Source: CAYZJV01 sp964482325 (lineage in GTDB: Bacteria > Spirochaetota > Spirochaetia > Sphaerochaetales > Sphaerochaetaceae). From it: a DNA stretch of 40,059 nucleotides. Each line of letters begins with the position of its first letter. Position 1 is the stretch's first letter. Of the stretch, positions 25,301-34,004 are shown piece by piece. The position numbers were made by a program, and so were the translations under genes. The DNA is taken from contig CAYZXD010000021.1 of assembly GCA_964482325.1 (NCBI GenBank), positions 1 to 40,059 of the forward strand. Direction: 5' to 3'. The notes beneath the pieces were generated by a model, which saw only the letters and a program-made list of their open reading frames with translations, had not been told where the DNA came from and ran no database searches.

Positions 25301-26332
25301 CTAGCGATTCATGATCACCTGGTCAGCTGTCTGCAGTATCCAGCTTTGTTTCTCTGCAGCCCACTCGGTATCAAAGTCGGCCAGTGTAATCTCAGAAATT
25401 TCTGAGAGTCCTGGAGTCACTTCTGATACGTTGATGTCGTTTCTTGCAGGTCTTCGGTAGAACTCTTTTAGGATGCGTTCTCGGACAGGTTTGCTGTTTA
25501 CTACTTCCTGGAACAACTTGGCGTTCTCCATGTTCGGTGCATTCTTGATAATTGCACTTCCCTCAGGTTGCGCTACGGTTCCTTCTTCCGGGTAGATGAT
25601 TCTGATGGGAGCTCCCCCTACCAGATAACTGTATGCGGCATACTCCATAGTTACCCCTAAGGGATACTCCCCGTCGCCCACTCCACGGTACACCAGACCA
25701 GAGCCACCGACGATCAACACATTTTCAAGAAAATCTTTGGTTTTTTTCCATTCAGTTGCATCTTTTTCACCGAAAACCTGAATGAGCAGCGATAGCTGAG
25801 TATAAGCACTGCCAGAAGCACTCGGATTCGCATACACGATATGATCTGCCCACTTCGGATCCAAGGTTCCTTCCCACGTGGTGGGTGGAGTCTTATTGCC
25901 CAGTACTTTTTCATTTACCATGATGACATGAAGGTGAATCATATTACCTATCCATAATCCATCAGGATGATAATAGTCGGGATTCATGTGTTCTACTGCT
26001 TCAGGAAGGTATGGGGTAAAATATTCGGCGTATGATTCAAGAGATTCTTTACCACCGCCCCACATCACATCTCCCTGCGGTCGATCTGCCTCCGCAGCGA
26101 TACGTCCTAGGAGTTCTCCTCCACCTCCTCGAACGACAAGAACCTCAATTTCTGGATAGAGTTTTTCAAACTCCTCTACCACTAAATCCACCAACCCTGT
26201 CTGGTTTGAAGTATAGATCACTACTTCCTTTGATCCCTGTGTTTCCTGACCTCCGGCAGCAAAAACGGGAGCTGTCATCACGAGAGCCAAAATACAACTG
26301 GTGATGATGATTCTGCATAATCTGCATTTCAT
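25301..26332 (-). CDS. Fbp/Afu-type periplasmic binding protein
   Basis: The 343-residue protein has a signal peptide with probable cleavage after VFA (about residue 25). The mature start AGGQETQGS is the sort of tail seen in spirochaete binding proteins, though with no lipobox. The domain follows COG1840 proteins: VVIYTSNQTGLVD (about 37-49), GDVMWGGGKESLESY and IIYPEEGTVAQPEGSAII. The paired tyrosines that bind iron in FbpA are not evident. Iron, hexose phosphate or aminoethylphosphonate all remain possible. AAGGAGGAT lies five bases before the ATG. It is divergent from a GntR gene. Confidence 0.88.
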   Translation of the reverse strand: MKCRLCRIIITSCILALVMTAPVFAAGGQETQGSKEVVIYTSNQTGLVDLVVEEFEKLYPEIEVLVVRGGGGELLGRIAAEADRPQGDVMWGGGKESLESYAEYFTPYLPEAVEHMNPDYYHPDGLWIGNMIHLHVIMVNEKVLGNKTPPTTWEGTLDPKWADHIVYANPSASGSAYTQLSLLIQVFGEKDATEWKKTKDFLENVLIVGGSGLVYRGVGDGEYPLGVTMEYAAYSYLVGGAPIRIIYPEEGTVAQPEGSAIIKNAPNMENAKLFQEVVNSKPVRERILKEFYRRPARNDINVSEVTPGLSEISEITLADFDTEWAAEKQSWILQTADQVIMNR

Positions 26333-26385
26333 AATTCATCCTCCTTGATTTTTTCCGATGCTCACATGTCAGCAGTCCTTGAAAA

Positions 26386-26394
26386 ATTATAGCA
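26386..26394 (-). promoter_or_regulatory. Extended -10 promoter of the binding-protein operon
   Basis: On the minus strand TGCTATAAT (26394-26386) is a perfect extended -10 element. No clear -35 lies upstream. The predicted start near 26379 gives a leader of about 47 bases ending in a strong Shine-Dalgarno. Confidence 0.6.
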
Positions 26395-26497
26395 TGGAAC
26401 AGGCTGAAGTTAGTAAAAAAATGGAAAGATTACTGAAAGCTGTTGCTAAACCGAGCATGGCAATTATTCTATTAAAGTAGTAAAAAGGAATTACTGG

Positions 26498-26517
26498 TTA
26501 TACAGTATACTGTGTAA
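26498..26517. promoter_or_regulatory. Palindrome with GTATAC core, candidate GntR site
   Basis: ACAGTATACTGT (26502-26513) is a perfect 12-bp palindrome, extended on each side with one mismatch. Its centre GTATAC also occurs in the operator at 27417-27441. It lies upstream of the GntR gene and could mediate autoregulation or control of the divergent importer. Confidence 0.5.
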
Positions 26518-26684
26518 CGAGAACAATGAAGTATTGTGTTGCTCTGAAAATCAAGTGTTCTCTTCATGAGTATTCGTATGCCCATGAACAAAAGCGTTTT
26601 TTCAATGCTGAATATATGCCGTGCGTTTCTTAGGCAACAAATAAAACAATTTATCTTGCACATCATCTGTGTTTGGAGTAATTT

Positions 26685-27368
26685 GTGCACATGATACAAA
26701 ACACAAAAAAAATTGTTCTGACTATTAAGGATCAGGTATATAACATCATCAAAGAAAACATTCTTTCAGAGCGTTATCGGCCGGGAGAGAAGGTTAATGA
26801 AGTGTTGCTCGCCAAGGAGCTAGGGGTAAGCAGATCGCCGGTACGCAGTGCGATCAATGAATTGGTGGGCGAGGGCCTGTTGGAATCTAAACCGCATCAC
26901 TATGTACGCGTACGCAAGTTGACTGAGAAAGAAATTCTGGATGTGTATGAACTGCGCCTTCTTGTCGAGCAATTTGCTATTGAGAAATTGGTTGAAACAC
27001 TTGATGAGGAGACGACAAAGCAATTAAGAAGCTTTGCAAATGAGTTCAGTACGTGCTGTACGTACGACCAATTACTCAAATATGTCGAGTTGGACACACG
27101 GTTTCATACCTTTCTGATCAATCATACGGGCAACCGGTTGGTTATCGAAACCTTCGGTCGTATCGGAGCTATGATCACACCGTTCAGAGTGATTTCCCTG
27201 AAAAGCAAGGAACGATTCGAAGAATCAATCGGGGAACACGTCGGGATGATCGAAGCGCTGTGTGAGAAAGATGCCAAAAAAGCCACAGAGGCATGTAGAA
27301 CTCACCTGACATTGGCTAAAAATGAAATTGTACGGTATCTGAACAAGGTTCCATCACGTAATCCATAA
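26685..27368 (+). CDS. GntR-family regulator (FCD subfamily)
   Basis: The 227-residue protein has an N-terminal winged helix: NIIKENILSERYRPGEKVNE (about 20-39), then AKELGVSRSPVRSAINELVGEGLLE (recognition helix about 49-62). The C-terminal helical FCD domain keeps the likely metal set: Asp and His in ELDTRFH, a His in SIGEHVGMIEAL and one in CRTHL. FCD regulators bind small organic acids. The next genes encode acid-processing enzymes, and a perfect inverted repeat overlaps their promoter, so repression relieved by the pathway substrate is likely. The start may be GTG 26685 (GGAG six bases upstream) or ATG 26691. Confidence 0.9.
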   Translation: MHMIQNTKKIVLTIKDQVYNIIKENILSERYRPGEKVNEVLLAKELGVSRSPVRSAINELVGEGLLESKPHHYVRVRKLTEKEILDVYELRLLVEQFAIEKLVETLDEETTKQLRSFANEFSTCCTYDQLLKYVELDTRFHTFLINHTGNRLVIETFGRIGAMITPFRVISLKSKERFEESIGEHVGMIEALCEKDAKKATEACRTHLTLAKNEIVRYLNKVPSRNP

Positions 27369-27394
27369 TACCGATTATTTTTTATCTTTTTTCG

Positions 27395-27422
27395 TTGACA
27401 TTCTTGCATGTGCTCTTATAAT
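27395..27422 (+). promoter_or_regulatory. Strong promoter of the larA operon
   Basis: TTGACA (27395-27400) and TATAAT (27417-27422) are both perfect sigma-70 consensus hexamers with a 16-base spacer. The predicted start near 27429 falls within the overlapping inverted repeat, which fits tight repression. Confidence 0.85.
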
Positions 27423-27441
27423 GTATACAAAATACATTATA
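27417..27441. promoter_or_regulatory. Operator: perfect 10-bp inverted repeat over the -10
   Basis: TATAATGTAT (27417-27426) and ATACATTATA (27432-27441) are exact inverted repeats with a five-base spacer. The left arm contains the -10 hexamer, and an inner palindrome TGTATACA sits at 27422-27429. The position predicts repression, most simply by the GntR protein encoded immediately upstream. Confidence 0.75.
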
Positions 27442-27452
27442 AAGAGGAATGC

Positions 27453-28742
27453 ATGCATACTACCATAGAGCTGCCCTACGATACGACTCATCTCACACTG
27501 CGTGTGCCAAGAAAAAATCTGGTTGGTATGTTGGTACCCAATAAACACACCACAGATGCGGTTGATACTTCATTGGAACAGCAGCGGGCTTTGGTACAGC
27601 AGGCCCTTGCTCATCCCATTGATTCTCCGAGACTTTCAACGCTGGCAGCTGACAAACAGAAAGTCGTGGTAATTACCAGTGATCATACGCGACCGGTTCC
27701 CAGTGCTATCACCCTGCCATTACTCCTTGCTGAAATCAGAAGCGGTAACCCGAATGTCGATATCACGATCATCGTAGCAACCGGTTTACACCGGGGGATG
27801 ACACATGAAGAGATGGTTGCAAAATTCGGCGCATCTGTTGTTGCACAGGAGAAGATCGTAAATCACGACAGTACCGATCGGTCGAATCTAGTGAATTTAG
27901 GAACACTTCCTTCAGGATCAAAGTGTGAAATCAATAAACTGGCAGTGGAAGCAGATCTGCTTGTTGCCGAGGGGTTCATTGAGCCGCACTTCTTCGCCGG
28001 TTTTTCCGGAGGAAGAAAAAGTGTGCTTCCCGGTATTGCTTCTCAGGATTGTGTGAATATCAACCACAGTGCTCAAGCTATTCAGCATCCGGATTCGATT
28101 ACCGGTGTGCTTGACGGCAATCCCATACATGAAGATATGGTTGTCGCGGCTGAGTTTGCCCATCTTGCATTTATTCTTAATGTCCTGCTCGATGAAAACA
28201 AGAAGATTACGAGTGCCTACAGTGGCAATTTCCTGAAAGCTCATCGGAACGGGTGTGATGAATTACTCAATTTATGTGCTGTCGATGCAATACCGGCAGA
28301 CATTGTCGTAACCACCAACGGTGGATATCCATTGGACCAGAATTTGTATCAGTGTCCGAAAGGTCTCTCTTCGGCACTCAATTGTGCAAAAAAGGATGCG
28401 GTAATCATTTTAGCAGTTGCCTGTCGCGATGGGTTGGGCGGCGAAAACTTCGGGCGCATGATGCAGGAAGGAACTCCCGCTGAATTGATGGAGCGAATCA
28501 TGTCGATCCCACCGGAACAGACTATCAGTGAACAGTGGTGTGTACAGCGATTTGCTGAGGCACTTTTGAACTATACGATCATATTGGTTCCGGTAAATCT
28601 CTCTAAAGAACTGGTTGAGAAAATGAATTTTGTGTATGCATCCTCTCTTGATGAAGCAATGGAGAAAGCTTTTGCCCTGAAAGGAACTGATGCGACTGTG
28701 ACCGTAATTCCGGACGGCGTTGCCGTAATAACAAGGAGATAA
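27453..28742 (+). CDS. larA: LarA-family nickel-pincer racemase/epimerase
   Basis: The 429-residue enzyme keeps the LarA active site: SDHTRP (76-81), GLHR with His-113, EPHFFAGFSGGRKSVLPGI with His-179 and Lys-189, and His-205 in NINH. These are offset by five from the lactate racemase residues His-108, His-174, Lys-184 and His-200; the Lys tethers the nickel-pincer nucleotide. Family members racemise or epimerise 2-hydroxy acids. Neighbouring UxaA/SuyAB and GntP genes suggest a sugar acid or similar hydroxy acid rather than lactate. The start at 27453 has GAGG five bases upstream; a longer frame from 27408 would start inside the promoter. LarB, LarC and LarE are not in the window. Confidence 0.9.
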   Translation: MHTTIELPYDTTHLTLRVPRKNLVGMLVPNKHTTDAVDTSLEQQRALVQQALAHPIDSPRLSTLAADKQKVVVITSDHTRPVPSAITLPLLLAEIRSGNPNVDITIIVATGLHRGMTHEEMVAKFGASVVAQEKIVNHDSTDRSNLVNLGTLPSGSKCEINKLAVEADLLVAEGFIEPHFFAGFSGGRKSVLPGIASQDCVNINHSAQAIQHPDSITGVLDGNPIHEDMVVAAEFAHLAFILNVLLDENKKITSAYSGNFLKAHRNGCDELLNLCAVDAIPADIVVTTNGGYPLDQNLYQCPKGLSSALNCAKKDAVIILAVACRDGLGGENFGRMMQEGTPAELMERIMSIPPEQTISEQWCVQRFAEALLNYTIILVPVNLSKELVEKMNFVYASSLDEAMEKAFALKGTDATVTVIPDGVAVITRR

Positions 28743-28746
28743 AGGT

Positions 28747-29067
28747 ATGGTGAATGCAATAAAACTGCACGACAGCGACAACGTTGCATCGGTGTTTGAT
28801 CTGGTAAAAGCCGGTTCAACCGTGCTCGTGGTTGACAAGAAGGGAAACTCATACGAGTTGAAAGTCTCTGACGATATTCCGTATGGGCACAAGATTGCCA
28901 TCGAAGAGATAGCGGTCGGGCAGCAGGTAACAAAGTATGGTGAGGAAATCGGTTTGGCAACTGCAGTGATCAGTGTCGGCCAACATGTACATATCCATAA
29001 TATCGAGAGTATCCGGGGAAGGGGAGACTGGGCAAAGGCTGAGACGGAAAAGGGAGCAGAGAAATGA
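28747..29067 (+). CDS. UxaA/SuyA-type dehydratase small subunit (SAF domain)
   Basis: The 106-residue protein is a stand-alone SAF domain, as found at the N-terminus of altronate dehydratase or as the alpha subunit of sulfolactate lyase. Key segments are IPYGHKIAIEEI (about 44-55), YGEEIGLAT (about 64-72) and VGQHVHIHNIESIRGRGDW (about 77-95). Its stop overlaps the large subunit start by ATGA (29064-29067), so they are coupled. It starts four bases after the LarA stop with AGGAG upstream. The partner forms the metal-dependent site. Confidence 0.88.
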   Translation: MVNAIKLHDSDNVASVFDLVKAGSTVLVVDKKGNSYELKVSDDIPYGHKIAIEEIAVGQQVTKYGEEIGLATAVISVGQHVHIHNIESIRGRGDWAKAETEKGAEK

Positions 29068-30242
29068 GTAACGATAAGCAGTACACCTTCATGGGATACG
29101 TCCGCAAGGATGGAAAAGTGGGAACAAGAAATTATGTCGCAATTCTTCCTGCGGTGGTATGTGTAAGCGAAGTGGTTGAGTCCATCGTGCATAACACGAA
29201 TATGACTCAGGGGATTATTCATCATCAGGGATGTTGTCAGACTCCTCCTGATCTGGAGAGAACTACTGAGTGCCTTATAAAAATCGGGCAGAATCCCAAT
29301 GTTGGAGCTATCCTGATTGTCTCCCTGGGGTGTGAAGGAGTCGATACCGATCGACTGGAAGCTGAGTTGCGTGCAACCGGTAAGCCGGTTGATCGAATCA
29401 ATGTGCAGGAACTCGGGGGAACGAGTAGGTCGATTCAGGTCGGTATGGACAAAGCTCAGGCACTCATCCGGGAAGTTGCCCAGATGCAACGCACTGAGGT
29501 CGATATCAGTCATTTGACCATGGGTATTAAGTGTGGTGCAAGCGATACCACCAGCGGAATTGGTAGTAATCCCGTTATCGGGTATGTCGCTGACAAGATT
29601 GTTGATCTTGGCGGTACGGTTATGTTCGGTGAGACTACTGAGTTTATTGGGGCTGAGCACATTCTGCAGCGTCGTGCGAAGACTCCTGAGATTGCCAACG
29701 AAATCCAACATATCGTTACCCGCATGGAAGATCGAGCCAAAGCGATCGGGGTCGATATGAGAAAAGGGCAGCCCACTCCTGGAAATATCAAAGGTGGTTT
29801 GAGCACTATTGAGGAAAAATCACTCGGAGCTATTGTGAAATCGGGAACCCGTACGATTGAGGGAGTGATTGAGTATACCGATGTGCCTAAGGGCAAGGGG
29901 TTGTGGATCAAGGATTCTCCCGGAAGAGAAATCGAGTTGATGAGTGGTATGGCTGTCGGGGGAGCACAGGTAATTCTCTTCTCCACAGGTAGAGGAGCTC
30001 CTCAAGGTTTTCCAGTGGTTCCCGTTATCAAGATCTGTGGGAATCCGCTTACCTATGAAAGAATGAATCACGATATGGATATCAATGCCGGATTGCTGAC
30101 TACGGGCGAGCGATCACTTGAAGATATCGGTGAAGAGGTGTTCGAGATGCTACTCAGCGTTGCTTCAGGTGAAGTTACTAAGGGTGAGGCAATTAAATAT
30201 AACAAGTCGATGGACTTCTACATGCTTGGACCGGTGATTTAA
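29064..30242 (+). CDS. UxaA/SuyB-type dehydratase large subunit
   Basis: The 392-residue protein is the catalytic part of the altronate/galactarate dehydratase family. It shows GTRNY (20-24), HHQGCCQT with Cys-57 (53-60), SLGCEG with Cys-90, and IKCGASDTTSGIGSNPVIG (155-173) with Cys-157. The three cysteines are plausible iron ligands. Enzymes of this family remove water from sugar acids or sulfite from sulfolactate. The separate small and large genes recall SuyAB, but the GntP-type permease favours a sugar acid. Specificity cannot be decided by reading alone. Confidence 0.88.
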   Translation: MSNDKQYTFMGYVRKDGKVGTRNYVAILPAVVCVSEVVESIVHNTNMTQGIIHHQGCCQTPPDLERTTECLIKIGQNPNVGAILIVSLGCEGVDTDRLEAELRATGKPVDRINVQELGGTSRSIQVGMDKAQALIREVAQMQRTEVDISHLTMGIKCGASDTTSGIGSNPVIGYVADKIVDLGGTVMFGETTEFIGAEHILQRRAKTPEIANEIQHIVTRMEDRAKAIGVDMRKGQPTPGNIKGGLSTIEEKSLGAIVKSGTRTIEGVIEYTDVPKGKGLWIKDSPGREIELMSGMAVGGAQVILFSTGRGAPQGFPVVPVIKICGNPLTYERMNHDMDINAGLLTTGERSLEDIGEEVFEMLLSVASGEVTKGEAIKYNKSMDFYMLGPVI

Positions 30243-30276
30243 CCGTTTCCTATATGTCAATTAAAAGGGGTAATGT

Positions 30277-31653
30277 ATGAATGATGTGAATGTGATCCGA
30301 GTAATTATCGGATTGGTGGTGGCCATCGGGTTAATCCTGTATTTCGTAACCCGAACCAAAATCCAGGTCTTCCTTGCCATGATTATAGGATCGGTGGCAG
30401 CTGGTCTGATCTCCGGTCTTCCTGCAGCTCAGGTACTTGCTGCAATCAAGAGCGGGTTCGGAGGAACGCTTGGCAGTATCGGTATTATTATCGGTTTCGG
30501 CGTGATGATGGGAGCAATTTTTGAAGTAAGTGGAGCTGCGAGAAAGATGGCTATCACCTTCATTAAGATGCTCGGTAAAGGGAAAGAAGAGATTGCTATG
30601 GCTATTACCGGATTTATTGTCTCCATTCCGGTGTTCTGCGACTCTGCTTTTGTGATTCTTTCTCCTTTGGCTAAATCTCTTTCAAGAAATACCGGAAAGA
30701 GCGTGGTTACAATCAGCTGTTCCCTCGGTGCAGCTCTACTGGTAACTCACTCGCTTGTTCCTCCCACACCTGGTCCATTGGCTATTGCCGAGTTCTTTAG
30801 ACTGGATCTGGGAAGATTTATCCTCTATGGATTGATTGCTGCACTTCCTATTTCGATTTCCGGCCTCATCTATGCAAAGTGGGTTGGCAAGAAACTCTTC
30901 AAACTTCCCGATCCCAACGATTCTTCTGTTCTGATTGATCGTCCATATACCGAAGCAGAGCTTGCTGAGACCGTAACCATTTCAGAAGAAGGTCTTCCTT
31001 CAACGTTCATGGCATTTGCTCCGATTCTTATTCCGATCGTGCTGATTCTGCTCAATACAATTGCGAATGCCGTGGGATTGACCGGATTTATCAAGTCGCT
31101 TTTAGGTCTTGTCGGAGACCCGGTTGTTGCCGTAGCTATTGGATTGCTGATTGCGATTTATGGTCTTGCAGGAAAAGTTGATCGGAAGAAAGTGGTATCG
31201 TTGCTTGACGACTCTATCAAGCAGGCTGGAGTGATCGTTTTCGTTACCGGTGCCGGTGGAGCTCTTGGTGCAGTATTGAAGGCAAGTGGAGCTGGTGATG
31301 CAATTGCGAATATGCTGGTTCAGGCAAATATTCCCGGTATCATTCTTCCCTTTGTCATGGCATACCTATTACGTATCGTCAGTGGTTCTGCCACAGTCGG
31401 TATGTTGACTGCCGGTTCTATCACTGCTCCGATCCTCTTAGCAATGACGGGAGTAAATCCATACATGGCAGGTCTTGCCTGTTGTATCGGTTCTATTGGT
31501 ATTACCAATCTGCATGACAGTTATTTCTGGGTGGTTAACCGCACCACCGGTCTGACAGACGTAAAAGAGATGTTCCAGAACTGGTTCGGATGTGTATTGA
31601 CTCTTTCTACCGTTGGTTTTGTTGTGCTGTTGATCATGAACTGGATTTTCTAG
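30277..31653 (+). CDS. GntP-family gluconate/hydroxy-acid permease
   Basis: The 458-residue polytopic membrane protein matches the GntP family. Marker stretches are GSIGIIIGFGVMMGAIFEVSGAA (residues ~66-88, shown here in part as GFGVMMGAIFEVSG), SIPVFCDSAFVILSPLAK and THSLVPPTPGPLAIAEFF. Such permeases take up gluconate, related sugar acids, or D-glycerate with protons. It sits 34 bases after the dehydratase and would supply the LarA and UxaA-type enzymes. AAAGGGGT precedes the ATG by five bases. A strong terminator follows the gene. Confidence 0.9.
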   Translation: MNDVNVIRVIIGLVVAIGLILYFVTRTKIQVFLAMIIGSVAAGLISGLPAAQVLAAIKSGFGGTLGSIGIIIGFGVMMGAIFEVSGAARKMAITFIKMLGKGKEEIAMAITGFIVSIPVFCDSAFVILSPLAKSLSRNTGKSVVTISCSLGAALLVTHSLVPPTPGPLAIAEFFRLDLGRFILYGLIAALPISISGLIYAKWVGKKLFKLPDPNDSSVLIDRPYTEAELAETVTISEEGLPSTFMAFAPILIPIVLILLNTIANAVGLTGFIKSLLGLVGDPVVAVAIGLLIAIYGLAGKVDRKKVVSLLDDSIKQAGVIVFVTGAGGALGAVLKASGAGDAIANMLVQANIPGIILPFVMAYLLRIVSGSATVGMLTAGSITAPILLAMTGVNPYMAGLACCIGSIGITNLHDSYFWVVNRTTGLTDVKEMFQNWFGCVLTLSTVGFVVLLIMNWIF

Positions 31654-31700
31654 AAGATTTTGCCTTCAGGACGCTCTCCTGATGATGGCATACGTTCCAT

Positions 31701-31752
31701 AGGAGGTTGTCGTAACAGATGTATGTCTGTTATGGCAGCCTCCTGTTTTTTT
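31701..31752 (+). terminator. Rho-independent terminator of the larA operon
   Basis: The arm at 31701-31719 pairs with 31726-31744 over 19 positions with three G-U wobbles and a six-base loop (TGTATG), followed by G and seven Ts (31746-31752). This is the clearest terminator in the window and separates the acid operon from the AraC-type gene. Confidence 0.92.
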
Positions 31753-31772
31753 CTGCGCTCAGTAGATAGCTG

Positions 31773-31781
31773 TGGTATACT
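31773..31781 (+). promoter_or_regulatory. Extended -10 element before the AraC-type gene
   Basis: TGGTATACT fits TG-n-TATACT. No -35 matches. The predicted start near 31788 leaves about six bases before the ATG at 31794, so the transcript would be almost leaderless. Confidence 0.45.
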
Positions 31782-31793
31782 CATCGAGAGCTT

Positions 31794-34004
31794 ATGTTGA
31801 AATTTAGGATTTTCAAAACATATTTTCTTGAAATCCTCTTATTGGTAGCTCTCGCTATTATTGTTACGATCATAATGCTTTCCTGGTTTCTCAACTTTAA
31901 CTTTGAACGTTCCACTACAAACATGGTGAATCAGCTGAATCAGGATTTTCTTGCAGAGACCCATCGTATCAATGTGTATCTTCAGAAGATTATTAAAATC
32001 AGTGGGATGGAACTCTTTCTTGAACCTTCTGTGCAGAATTTAATGTATCGAGACGATCTGACAAATTTTGAGGTGGTCACCGGTATTAGACGACTTGATG
32101 CCGTGATGAGTACCAATATTCATGTCCATTCAATCTATGTGTATAACGCTACTGAAAAGTATATCTATACCACATCAAATATTGATTCAAATGCTCTGGA
32201 AAAATTTTCAGATCAGAATGTACTTGAGCTGTTATCCGGATCAGCCGATCATCGACGGTTAGCTCCCATTCCCCGGTACTCTGAAGGTTCCGGTGAAAAG
32301 ATTCCCCTCTATTCGTTTGTATTTTACGATATTCAGAAAACTCAACCACATATTAAAGGAGCCTTGGTGATTAACATTACCGGAGATTGGTTGCGTGAAA
32401 TATTTCAAGATGACCAAGACGCAACATCACAGGTAGTATTTGTAGATGAGTCGGGTGTCATTGCATACCACAGTGATGTTTCTCTGTTTCTAAAGAATAT
32501 TAGTGATTCCTATATGTTTAAAACGATGGTATCGAGTGGTGAGGCTGCAGGCTATTTTGTTCTTGATGAATCACAGGAGAAGTTCCTAGTCTTCTATTCG
32601 AAAAGTTCTGATGAACCGCTCTATCTTATGCGCATCTATCCGTATGCAGCTATTATGAGTGGCATCATGAGTATGCGTGTGTCGACTTTGCTTTTGGTAT
32701 TAGCCTGTGCTGTTATTGCTCTGGGTATTGCAGTGTTTATTTCGCGGAGGCTCTACCGGCCGATTCATCAGATAGTAAATCAGGTCGATATAGATCATCA
32801 GAACTCATTTCATGAGGAAGGTGAATTGCGATATCTTTCTTCTCGTATTGATCGCATGGTGACGCAAGCGGAAACGTATGAGGAGACTACGGAAGAGTAT
32901 CGAAAACAGCTTCAGATCGATGTGCTCAAAGAAATACTGATGGGGAAGCTCACCGATCCAACGCTGCTTGAACAGCAGTTCAGCGAGTATAGTTTACCGT
33001 TTTCTCCACAGGAGCCTATGCAGCTGATTGCCTTACGATTTCCATCCGAGGAGCAGATCCTATGCTCGTTTGAAAATATTAATTGTCCCTACATGCTGGT
33101 ACCATTTGATTATCATCGGCAGATAGTGGTAGCCCAAATGTGCGATGAAATGCAGGTGCAGGAGATGCTACAGCAGGCAAAGGCAGTACCCGTGCAACTG
33201 ATTGTTATCGATACCTTTGTAGAGTATCCACTTCAGCTTGCCTCCCACACAGCGTTGCTGTTGGAGGAGTTGCGTTTTTCTTTTCTCTATCCGATGGGGA
33301 GTGAGATGCATGCCCGCAACCTCAAACGGTCGGTTCATGCAGGTTCGTACCCATCTGAGTTGGAGCGGAACCTGTTGCAGTCAGTCAGGCAGGGAAGAGC
33401 CCTGGAAGCCTATGATTATTATGAGCAATTCTTTGAGGCTGTTTCACTTCATGCCTTCTCGCATTTTCGGTTTTCCATGAAACGACTATTTATTTCTCTC
33501 CAGCTGCTGGTACGTGAAATGCAGGACATTGGGAACTTTACCAACTATCGGGAGTTTACCATCGGCAGGTTTGAACAATTTCTGGAAATGATGAGCAGTG
33601 CGGAGGAATTGCATGAATTTTTCCTCAGGTGGTTCACTCGATTCGAAGAAGAGCTGCAACGGTGCAGATCAGAAAAAACCAGAAAGATAACCGCTGAGAT
33701 CAAACAGATCATCGAATCCGAATATGCAAATCATAATGTCTGTCTGCAATTTATTGCAGATAGGATGAATCGTTCAGTGTCCTACATTTCCAAAGTATTC
33801 AAAGAGTGCGAAGGGGTTTCAGTTAATGACTACTGTCATCATATTCGTATGCACAAAGCTACTGTGCTGCTTGCTCAACCCGATGTACCAGTAAAAGATA
33901 TTGCACTCGCTGTGGGATTTTCCAATGAAAATTATTTCTATACCGTATTTCGTAAACAATACGGTTTAACCCCTAATGAGTACCGGAAACAGCGCGGACT
34001 ATAA
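31794..34004 (+). CDS. Membrane-bound AraC-family regulator with extracytoplasmic Cache-like sensor
   Basis: The 736-residue protein has membrane helices at about 11-33 and 295-317 around a 260-residue outside domain that looks like a double Cache sensor. A HAMP-like stretch (SRRLYRPIHQIVNQ, 317-330) and a long linker follow. The last about 110 residues form a double helix-turn-helix AraC domain: FIADRMNRSVSYISKVFKE, then IALAVGFSNENYFYTVFRKQ and GLTPNEYRKQRGL. It would bind DNA while anchored in the membrane and respond to an outside ligand. The downstream importer is the likely target. Only a weak purine run precedes the ATG. Confidence 0.9.
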   Translation: MLKFRIFKTYFLEILLLVALAIIVTIIMLSWFLNFNFERSTTNMVNQLNQDFLAETHRINVYLQKIIKISGMELFLEPSVQNLMYRDDLTNFEVVTGIRRLDAVMSTNIHVHSIYVYNATEKYIYTTSNIDSNALEKFSDQNVLELLSGSADHRRLAPIPRYSEGSGEKIPLYSFVFYDIQKTQPHIKGALVINITGDWLREIFQDDQDATSQVVFVDESGVIAYHSDVSLFLKNISDSYMFKTMVSSGEAAGYFVLDESQEKFLVFYSKSSDEPLYLMRIYPYAAIMSGIMSMRVSTLLLVLACAVIALGIAVFISRRLYRPIHQIVNQVDIDHQNSFHEEGELRYLSSRIDRMVTQAETYEETTEEYRKQLQIDVLKEILMGKLTDPTLLEQQFSEYSLPFSPQEPMQLIALRFPSEEQILCSFENINCPYMLVPFDYHRQIVVAQMCDEMQVQEMLQQAKAVPVQLIVIDTFVEYPLQLASHTALLLEELRFSFLYPMGSEMHARNLKRSVHAGSYPSELERNLLQSVRQGRALEAYDYYEQFFEAVSLHAFSHFRFSMKRLFISLQLLVREMQDIGNFTNYREFTIGRFEQFLEMMSSAEELHEFFLRWFTRFEEELQRCRSEKTRKITAEIKQIIESEYANHNVCLQFIADRMNRSVSYISKVFKECEGVSVNDYCHHIRMHKATVLLAQPDVPVKDIALAVGFSNENYFYTVFRKQYGLTPNEYRKQRGL

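Larger units (their letters stand above)
26333..26684. other. Divergent intergenic region of the Fbp-type operon and gntR
   Basis: This 352-base AT-rich gap has no supported gene; a 75-codon minus-strand frame (26472-26699) has no Shine-Dalgarno and no family match. It holds the minus promoter at 26386-26394, a weak plus promoter candidate of TTGCTA (26443-26448), a 16-base spacer and TATTCT (26465-26470), and the palindrome at 26498-26517. The plus leader would be about 200 bases. Confidence 0.55.

Noticed and set aside
26472..26699. 75-codon minus-strand frame in the gntR upstream region
   Set aside because: No Shine-Dalgarno, no recognisable motif, and it overlaps the GntR start and the candidate operator.
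28410..29711. 433-codon open frame on the minus strand across the larA/uxaA-type genes
   Set aside because: It lies fully opposite three well-supported genes, its translation has no recognisable domain and is rich in Ser, Cys and His as expected of a shadow frame.
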